In this document: in pieces, positions 57,456 through 64,000 of the stretch
Layout of the letters: each line of letters starts with the position of its first letter
Position numbering within the stretch: position 1 is the first letter of the stretch
DNA from: Sycobia sp. Sy_11
Lineage: Eukaryota; Arthropoda; Insecta; Hymenoptera; Epichrysomallidae
Assembly: GCA_018907035.1 (NCBI GenBank)
Contig: JACCIC010000064.1
Span: 2,278,501 to 2,342,500 of the forward strand
Length of the DNA: 64,000 nucleotides
Reading direction: 5' to 3'
The notes under the pieces: generated by a model
What the model was told of the DNA's origin: nothing
Databases searched by the model: none
What the model saw: only the letters and a program-made list of their open reading frames with translations
Made by a program: the position numbers and the translations under genes

Positions 57456-58202
57456 CACATACTCAGACGTTCGCTGTTTCCAGAGGAGCCAGTGAAAGAA
57501 ATAACTTCTCGCAGACACTGGCCATAAAAAGAGTCAAAGGCGATACGAAGTATACAAAAGTATACAAAAATACCCTACTGCCCCAGTGGAAGAGTGAAGA
57601 AGACGAACGGACAATTATAGAAGACTATATTTAAACTAATAGTATGTAACGCAATAGAGATTCAAATTAGATTATAGGATATAATCTAGGATATAATAAT
57701 ATTAAGTTATTGTAAGTATAGTTTTAGAAAACTACTTTCTCAGTTTAGGTTAGCATAGGAACGTTAATATATAGAATTTTAGGAAAACTTTTACAATTAC
57801 AGGGTATAATATTAGTAATATAAGAATAATAACTAGATGTAGGATTATCCATAGTTTCATAGCACAGGTAAGATAGATATTACAAGAATTAAATAGAATC
57901 AGCTAATTTTAGACACACATTTGTTGTTTTTTTTCTTTTCTAATAAGTAAGCAATGACCGTTAATAATTCTTAGATTAGCATTATATAAATGGCGATTAG
58001 ATTAGCTTATTAACTTTTAGATCAGCATTATGTCAAACATTCCCGTTTTTTTTCTTTTTTGGATACGAAATAGACTGAATCCTGAACTAATGATACGCGA
58101 AAAAAATCGTTCCCCTTTCATTTTTTTTACCCTAAGTACTGCATTTGAAGTAAGTTAAAGCTCAGAGGTTTTCCACCCACTTCGGTTCTGGGAGGAAGAG
58201 TT
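57456..58202 (+). mobile_element. 3' internal region of LTR element with polypurine tract
   Basis: A short coding-like end (SRGASERNNFSQTLAIKRVK, PQWKSEEDERTIIEDYI, stop near 57634) is followed by AT-rich DNA. GGGAGGAAGAG at 58190-58200, directly before the second LTR, looks like the polypurine primer tract. This places the segment immediately upstream of a 3' LTR on the plus strand. Confidence 0.5.
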
Positions 58203-58872
58203 TGTAATCGTCGTTTTTAACGATCACAATCATGAAAGAAAAAATATCGATATGTCACGCGATATATCGAGCACGAGGTCGACGCGACGCAGAGAGGCGC
58301 CGCAACGATGAGAATTGCTTCGGCTCTCGTCGAGTATGCACGCCAGTTACCGCTCCCTCTGTGTATGCCGCCGCCTGATATACAGGATTTTAAGTACGCT
58401 CGCACACCGGCCATTGAAGTGTAACCATCCCGGGAAGAAGAGGGAACAAGATTTCTGACGTCCAGTTTGTGTGTATGACCGCACCATCGTCGTGCAAGAG
58501 CAGAAGCGCGAGACTCCCAGTATTTGCTCTCGCTCCAAGCACGCTTGACTTTAATCCATTGATAGCCCACCGCTATTACGCATACGTCGTCGTCTGATGG
58601 TGCCGCCGCTGAACTACCACGCCCATCCAGAGGACAACGGTGCAGAGACCTGCTCCAAAAGATAACAGTGGAGTCCTCCTCGGCAAGTACCGTCATTAGT
58701 AATATCTGATTTAGATACTTCGCGTCCTCCTGGTCCCTAAGTACGCTTACCGGGTCTTCCCCACTTTTGCTTTCCCCCCGCACCTACGGCTGCACCAGAT
58801 GGACGCGTTCGTGTCCCGTGAGATACGTATACATATCTATTGTAATTGAACCCGCTCAAGATTTGTCAATTC
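58203..58872 (+). mobile_element. LTR of the Gypsy-like retrotransposon, copy 2
   Basis: Matches 48265-48600 over its first 330 bp and again at GTAATTGAA-CC to GATTTGTCAA (about 58840-58870). It contains about 270 bp (58530-58835) that copy 1 lacks. It is interrupted at about 58871 by a mariner. The large indel argues that the two LTRs are not a pair from one recent insertion. Confidence 0.68.
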
Positions 58873-59863
58873 ATTTGTCATCAAATATCTCCCTTCCGCC
58901 TTTTTGTCTTATGAATTTCGCGGCTATGTACAAAGCGCTACAGAGATCGTATCTAGCAATATTATACATCATTTGAAAGGTCTTGACATAACGTACAAAA
59001 CATCGCTATGCATGATTAGTTTGGATATTGCGTTCAAAAGTTAAAGACCTGTAAAAATGGAGTTCACTAACGCCGAAATTCGCGCTATTTTAAAGTTTTC
59101 CTTCGTCAAAGTCCGCTAGAGAAACATTCCGTGAGATTAATGATGTTTTGAGGATGGCACGCTATCACTTCGAACCGCAGAGGAATGTTTTCGACGATTC
59201 AAAGTCGGTGAAAACGACACCATGAATAAGCCAGCCGGCGGAAGACCTGTGACCACGAATACCGATCAAATCATGGAATTTATCGAGTTAGATCGGCATG
59301 CGGCATCTCGTGAAATCGCCCAGGATATGAGAGTTATTCACCAAACCATTTTAAACCATCTGAAGAAGGCTGGATACAAAAGGCCAGACACTTAATTCTA
59401 CCATCTTCTCTGAACAATTGGACCGCTTGAAGCAGGCTATCGACCAGAAGCGTCCACAATTGGCCAACAGGAAGGGTGTAGTGTTCCACCAGGACAACGC
59501 CAGACCATACACTTCGTTGATGACTCGTCAGAAGCTACGGGAGTTGGGATGGGAGGTTTTATCGCATCTACCATATAGCCCGGACATAGCGCAAAGTGAT
59601 TACCAACTGTTCCTGTCCATGTCGAACGCCCTTGGTCGTATCAAGTTGGACTCAAAAGAGGCTTGTGAAAAGTGGCTGCCCGAGTTCTTCGCAAATAAGG
59701 AGAGGGGTTTCTATGAGAAGAATATTATGAAATTGCCATCTAGATGGAAACAGATTATCGAACAGAACGGCGCATATTTTAAGTAAATCCAACCGCTGTA
59801 ACACTTTTTATGAAGCATTGAATGAAGAGCAAAAAAGCGGAAGGAAGATATTTGACAACCTAA
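58871..59863 (+). mobile_element. Internally deleted mariner, nested in an LTR
   Basis: The right end is clear: complement TTAGGTTGTCAAATATCTTC ending at 59863, followed by TA. The left end (TTTGTCATCAAATATCTCCC) is slightly damaged. Same subfamily as 35851-36628 but with a smaller deletion. Confidence 0.85.
59057..59786 (+). pseudogene. Mariner transposase, deleted and frameshifted
   Basis: ATG at 59057 starts MEFTNAEIRAILKF. Early frameshifts follow, then the open stretch at about 59222-59393 (MNKPAGGRPVTTNTDQIMEF, ASREIAQDMRVIHQTILNHL). A deletion removes the first catalytic Asp and its surroundings. 59418-59786 is open: VVFHQDNARPYTS (second Asp), PDIAQSDYQLF (third Asp, with Pro changed to Gln before it) and the end SRWKQIIEQNGAYFK. 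Confidence 0.9.
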
Positions 59864-60121
59864 TATAATAACTGAAAATGAATCACTCCAGCATCGAAGC
59901 CAGAAGTTCGTATATATTTATTTAACGCCCCATAGCTTATGTATTTATATCGGAAACAATCTTTCTGAACAATATTTTTATAAATTTATAATTTAAACAT
60001 ATGTTGAAAAAAAACTGATTTTATTTAATCATAAACCTATTATTTCTAAGTAATTGATAAATTGTTTTGTCAAAATTATTGCGTGTTTCTACCTCTTTCA
60101 ATCTTAAAAGTATTATGTATA

Positions 60122-60665
60122 CGTGGGTTATTTGACAAGTACCTAGCCTCACCGCTAGATGGTACCGCTATCGCATCAGAAATACACTACAGTTCAATAT
60201 CTTCCTGTAAACGGTTACAGACAAAATTTTAGCCGAATCGTAGTTGTAGTTTATTTTTAAGAGCGTATGAAAGCAAGTATCCCCAAGGTGAGTACCGCAT
60301 TCGCTGACTGCAGACAACAAGCGCATCCGTATAATCAGTTCAGATCAGTGTTTGAAGTTCTTTAATCGCAATTGAAAAGAATTTTTGCGTCGTTACGTGA
60401 TCGTCAACGAAATATGGATTCACTACTACACTCCAGAAACCAAAGAGCAGTTAAAACAGTGGGCTTTACTCAGTGAACCTGCTCCGGAAGACGGTCCCGT
60501 CGGCCGGAAAAGTGATGGCGCCACTGTTTTCTGGGATTCTCAAGGTGGAATTTTTCTTGACTATCTGAAGAAGGGCAAAACGGTTACAGGATAGTACTAC
60601 GCCGAACTATTGAGTCGATTTGACGCTGTGTTAAAGGAAAAAAGGCTCCATTTGTCTAAAAAAAA
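60122..60665 (+). mobile_element. Mariner fragment, 3' part lost
   Basis: Starts after a TA with CGTGGGTTATTTGACAAGTA, the left inverted end. The gene part at 60385-60594 reads YVIVNEIWIHYYTPETKEQ (first catalytic Asp changed to Asn in the DETW motif), ATVFWDSQGGIFLDYLKKGK and YYAELLSRFDAVLKEKR. It stops near 60660 at the border of a PLE. The N-terminal half is also largely lost. Confidence 0.85.
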
Positions 60666-60669
60666 AGTA

Positions 60670-61490
60670 CTTTAATTGTGCTTGTATCGACTGTATTTAG
60701 ATAAATTAATAAATATTTCTGTTCGTCAATATATATTTATATCAATACTAATCAACATATAATTAATTGAAAATTATAATGACAGTCAGACTGTCTTATT
60801 TAAAATAACCCCCGTATACTAATCTGAAATAAAAATATATTACTTGAAAAAATTCTTTATTAGTAAAGTGCATTCTGACTGTTGAAGATTGACTGAGGTT
60901 GTCCAACGTTTATATTAATATTCTAATTTATATATACCCCTATCCCCACTAAAATAAAAATTTAGTAATTTGAATATACAATTTCCCCTCTACACAAATT
61001 GTTCAAAACCAATCAATTTAATAAGGAATGATAAACATTGTCCAATTTACTTGACTCTAACATTAAATTCACATTATTTCGATTCTTTGAAATGTGAATA
61101 CTTTCAAGACTCTCCCTTTTGTAATTATTACTAATATCATGTTCCAAAATATCCACATTCACAAAATCAAAAGAATGTAAAAACTTCAAACAATGTTCTT
61201 TTAAATCCGAAAGAATATGTGAACTACGTAAATTATATTTATGTTCATAACTTATCTTTTTTCAATATTTACTTGTTTGTGCAATGTAGCATTCATTACA
61301 ATTCATACAATTAATTTTGTAAACAACTTCAAATTTTAAACATAGATCGTCCTTATCCTTGCAATTATTAAGTAACTTACTTAAATTATTAAAATTGTTA
61401 AAGAAAATTTGAATATTATATTTCCCAAAATTTCTTTTAATTTTTTCCGATAATCCTCTAACATATGGTAAAACAATAATTTTTCCCTAA
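60670..61490 (-). mobile_element. Penelope-like element 3' half (PLE-g)
   Basis: On the minus strand: GIY-YIG region (61490-61000), the TATA-like GGGGTATATATAAATT (near 60935), only the last part of the ribozyme (AAACGTTGGAC at 60901-60911), and the subfamily A tail ending near 60670. The ribozyme core between the TATA-like box and AAACGTT is deleted. Confidence 0.8.
61000..61490 (-). pseudogene. Penelope-like endonuclease fragment
   Basis: Reads IVLPYVRGLSEKIKRNFGKY, then FEVVYKINCMNCNECYIAQT, in which the YIG of the GIY-YIG core is mutated to YIA, and a stop follows SKY. After the stop: YEHKYNLRSSHILSDLKEHC, FVNVDILEHDISNNYKRESL and the terminal VYHSLLN. It is the reference for the inverted piece at 21877-22075. 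Confidence 0.82.
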
Positions 61491-61521
61491 AATAAAACAA
61501 AAAAATTAAACAGAATGACAA

Positions 61522-61529
<8 letters not shown>

Positions 61530-61570
<41 letters not shown>
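61530..61570. repeat. (GA)n microsatellite
   Basis: GA run next to the PLE fragment. Confidence 0.95.
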
Positions 61571-61572
<2 letters not shown>

Positions 61573-61639
61573 GAAGAAGGGTCTCCGAATTTCCGAACCC
61601 AGTTTTTGCGTTATAATTTTAAATTACAACTTAAAATTT

Positions 61640-62080
61640 ACTTTTAAGGAATTTTATATTGTTATAGCAAACACATGTCCCTATACTATATAAGGAAAGC
61701 TAGTCATCTTTTTGTGCCTATCTCACGCCTTGCATCCTCTCAATTTCGACAGAGTATAATATCATTGCATTGGAAAAAGGGAGTACCTGTGGAAAACCAG
61801 AATATAAGTCATCTGTTTTGAAAGTGGCTTACTTCTCGGAAAAGCATGGTAGGGGCCGAGTAAAGCCGAAATTTTTTACAACTGAGACGGACCCAATCAA
61901 TCAGTATAATCCGCTTATCGTGGATAGTTTTGAATATCTATTATTATAGCAAATACATACCCCTATAGTGTATACTGAACGCGAGTTATTTTTCATTACT
62001 GCTCTTATGCCTTGCATCTTCTCAATTTCGACGAAGTAAAATGTCGTTGCGTTCGGAAAATAACGTGCGTTTAATATTAA
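61640..62080. repeat. Diverged tandem duplication, about 288 bp period
   Basis: TATAGCAAACACATGTCCCT to TGCATCCTCTCAATTTCGAC (about 61657-61750) recurs as TATAGCAAATACATACCCCT to TGCATCTTCTCAATTTCGAC (about 61946-62030). Both copies continue into GTCGTTGC-TT or CATTGCATT. No coding potential seen. Confidence 0.75.
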
Positions 62081-62590
62081 GAATTATTTTAACAAGATCC
62101 AGTTTATTGTAATTTTCATGTTATACTCCGCTTACATTATAATAGTAAGTTTAAGTCTTATATGCCTGGGAACTAGCATACAGTTTTAACTTATTGAAGC
62201 ACACAACGAAATGTCAATATAAGTTCCAGTACTACTGATAAGGGCTGGCCTTGTATGCCTTAGTTTTCTACCCGCAATGAAGTTTGGATACTGAAAACTA
62301 TAAGTAAGGCATGCCTCCTAGCTGGGGACGATTTTTCAGAATGCTTCTAAACTACTGTTCAATTCACTTATTTTACTTGCTTGTGAGAATGTCGAACTAT
62401 AGACTTAAAGAAGTCGACTTAGCCTACCGATATTGCTCTTGGAAGGTGTGAAGTCCTACTCGACTTATACACTTCCAATCAACGAAGTGGTGCAGCCTAT
62501 TATGCATTTTATTTTTCTTATGTTTTTATCCATCGTATATTTCTATAACATTTTCCTTAAATAAAGCAGTTTGTTAAAAAAAAAAACATC
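62081..62590 (+). other. Possible retroposed transcript end with poly(A)
   Basis: AATAAA near 62560 is followed 17 bp later by a run of 11-12 A at about 62575-62586, as in the 3' end of a polyadenylated RNA copied into DNA. The sequence before it is not a protein I recognise. No target duplication was identified. Confidence 0.4.
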
Positions 62591-62947
62591 CTCTTCTAAA
62601 AGGAAGAGTGTGAATAAAACTGCTGTATGTATACGACTCGGCTGTTCGTTCAATGTTTTCAAGCAAATTTTCGATGAATTCTCTCACATTTTATTCAACA
62701 TTTAATATATATAATGTTTTTTTTTGTTTTTCATATCCTGATTATGAATAGCATAGATATTTTATTTGCAAATTAAATTTTTATGACAGAAGCTGATGAA
62801 CATGCATAAAAATAATAATTTTTCCAATTTGTTTCAAAGCATACATAAAATTTCAAAAATTATTTTGAACAAAAATTCGATTGAACAAAATAAAAATTGA
62901 CTGAACATTATATACATTTTTATATTAAATATATACATATATATTAT
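62591..62947. other. AT-rich sequence, no gene seen
   Basis: Nothing recognised. A small hairpin, CTCTTC-TAAAA-GAAGAG, follows the A-run. Confidence 0.5.
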
Positions 62948-63333
62948 AAATTAATAAATATTTTTTTTAATTGGTCTTACAGTCCAATCAATTCCATCCA
63001 AAAATAAAATAAAATAAAAATAAAAATAAAATAAAAACAAAAAATAAAAATAATAATAAAAAATAAAAAACAAGAAATAAAAAAATAAAAAATAATAAAA
63101 ATAAAATAAAAAAATTAAAATTAAAAATAAAAATTAAATTAAAAATTAAATTAAAATTATAATGACAGTCAGACTGTCCTTGTTTACATTCACCCCCGTA
63201 GACTAATCTGAAAATAAAATATTAGCTGAAAAAATTCTTTGTTAGTAAAGTGCAGTCTGACTGTCCCCAACACCCTTACCTAATTGAAGACTTGTCCAAC
63301 GTTTCGAGCTCGCTACGGCTCCTCATCAGGGAC
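62948..63333 (-). mobile_element. Penelope-like terminal unit, subfamily A (PLE-h)
   Basis: On the minus strand: intact hammerhead, TCTTCAATTAGGTAAGGGTG-like block, GACAGTCAGACTGCACTTTA, a TTATTTTCAG acceptor-like step, AAGGACAGTCTGACTGTCAT and a long AAAT-rich tail to GGTCTTAC. The best-preserved subfamily A unit in the window. Confidence 0.85.
63294..63333 (-). ncRNA. Type I hammerhead ribozyme, consensus-like
   Basis: Minus strand, in order: GUCC (stem I), CUGAUGA (core), one extra G, stem II GAGCCG-UAG-CG-A-GCUC, GAAA (core), CGUU, GGAC (stem I). Stem I is four perfect pairs; all universally conserved core residues are present. Helix III is only ACGU, a self-complementary tetramer, so cleavage probably requires pairing of two ribozymes (dimer form), as is known for PLE hammerheads. 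Cut expected after the last U before GGAC. The extra G between the core and stem II is unusual. Confidence 0.85.
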
Positions 63334-63360
63334 TGATGATGACTGACTCCAGTCCCAGTG

Positions 63361-63660
63361 TTATTTTCAGATTAGTCTACAGGGGTGAATGTAAACAAGG
63401 ACAGTCTGACTGTCATTATAATTTTAATTTAATTTTTAATTTAATTTTTATTTTTAATTTTTATTTTTTTATTTTATTTTTATTATTTTTTATTTTTTTA
63501 TTTCTTGTTTTTTATTTTTTATTATTATTTTTATTTTTTGTTTTTATTTTATTTTTATTTTTATTTTATTTTATTTTTGGATGGAATTGATTGGATTGTA
63601 AGACCAATAAAAAAAATATTTATTAATTTGTATATGGGCAGTCGACAGAAGTACAATTCA
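63361..63660 (+). mobile_element. Penelope-like terminal unit, truncated, inverted (PLE-i)
   Basis: Plus-strand copy of the subfamily A tail beginning at TTATTTTCAGATTAG, with no ribozyme, and ending at GTCGACAGAAGTACAATT. It forms a near-perfect inverted repeat with 62948-63217. Confidence 0.85.
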
Positions 63661-63689
63661 TTTCATATATATTATAGATTTACCATTGT

Positions 63690-63900
63690 TCTTTACATTT
63701 AGTATTTTTGTAATGTATCTGTGTAATATTTGTGTTATTTGAAATGTCTGAAAACTTATAATGTACGTAATACATTTTTAGAATATTATATTACTGAAAT
63801 ATGTTAGTTATGTTACTATTAAGTGCTATGAACTACTATGAACTAATACAAAAATATTTCATATGACATATTACGGATATATCTCTGAAATTTTCTAGGT
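63690..63900 (+). repeat. Dispersed repeat, partner of 46080-46310
   Basis: Shares TAATGTATCTGTGTAATAT and ATTATATTACTGAAAT-TGTTAG with the complement of 46080-46310. Moderate identity. Element class unknown. Confidence 0.6.
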
Positions 63901-64000
63901 TCCATGTAACATTGTATATTTTTTGAAAAATTCAAATTAATTTAAAAGTTGACAGTTTCCTCGAACAATTCTGAAAAACTTTGAGTATATTTTTGCATCG

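Overview
This is AT-rich, eukaryotic, multicellular-animal DNA, almost certainly from an insect. Evidence: mauritiana-subfamily mariners, an R1-type non-LTR element, Gypsy elements using a tRNA-Lys primer site, Penelope-like elements (PLEs) with hammerhead ribozymes, long TA/GA/CA microsatellites, and one intron-bounded exon of the conserved animal gene AMMECR1. A hymenopteran such as an ant is the best guess, because the intact mariner resembles mariners I know from ants, but the sequence does not prove this.

Layout. 1-10.4 kb: low-gene AT-rich DNA with a 146-bp duplication, a pyrimidine tract, a dispersed repeat, a 60-bp minisatellite and an RTE-like tail. 10.4-11.7 kb: a complete mariner with an undamaged 345-codon transposase. 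13.3-16.7 kb: a probable decayed hAT element (ZMYM1/DUF4371-like). 17.5-19.1 kb: a dead Gypsy pol. 20.5-21.8 kb: a dead mariner with both ends. 21.9-28.3 kb: PLE fragments around the AMMECR1 exon (minus strand, 22761-22871) and a dead Gypsy. 29-33 kb: an R1-like non-LTR element. 33-37 kb: AT-rich DNA, a GC/purine-rich block with a TATA-like box and a splice-donor match, and a deleted mariner. 37-39.9 kb: PLE halves in opposite orientation and a second non-LTR fragment. 40.9-43.8 kb: a Gypsy gag remnant carrying GA microsatellites. 44.5-45.5 kb: a dead mariner. 46.3 kb: a tRNA-derived SINE. 47.3-58.9 kb: a dispersed repeat, an LTR with primer-binding site, and a Gypsy pol broken by an inversion. 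58.9-63.7 kb: deleted mariners, a PLE tail, and a 270-bp inverted repeat around an intact hammerhead ribozyme.

How it fits together: the only host coding sequence I can support is one AMMECR1 exon, so much of the window is probably intron or intergenic DNA colonised repeatedly by transposons of at least six classes, nested and on both strands. Most elements are broken. The exceptions are the mariner at 10422-11709 (both terminal repeats, TA target duplication, all three catalytic Asp) and one consensus-like PLE hammerhead ribozyme (63294-63333, minus). The most noteworthy non-protein system is the set of PLE terminal units, in which a TATA-like box is followed by a minimal type I hammerhead with one extra nucleotide in its core, in two sequence subfamilies.
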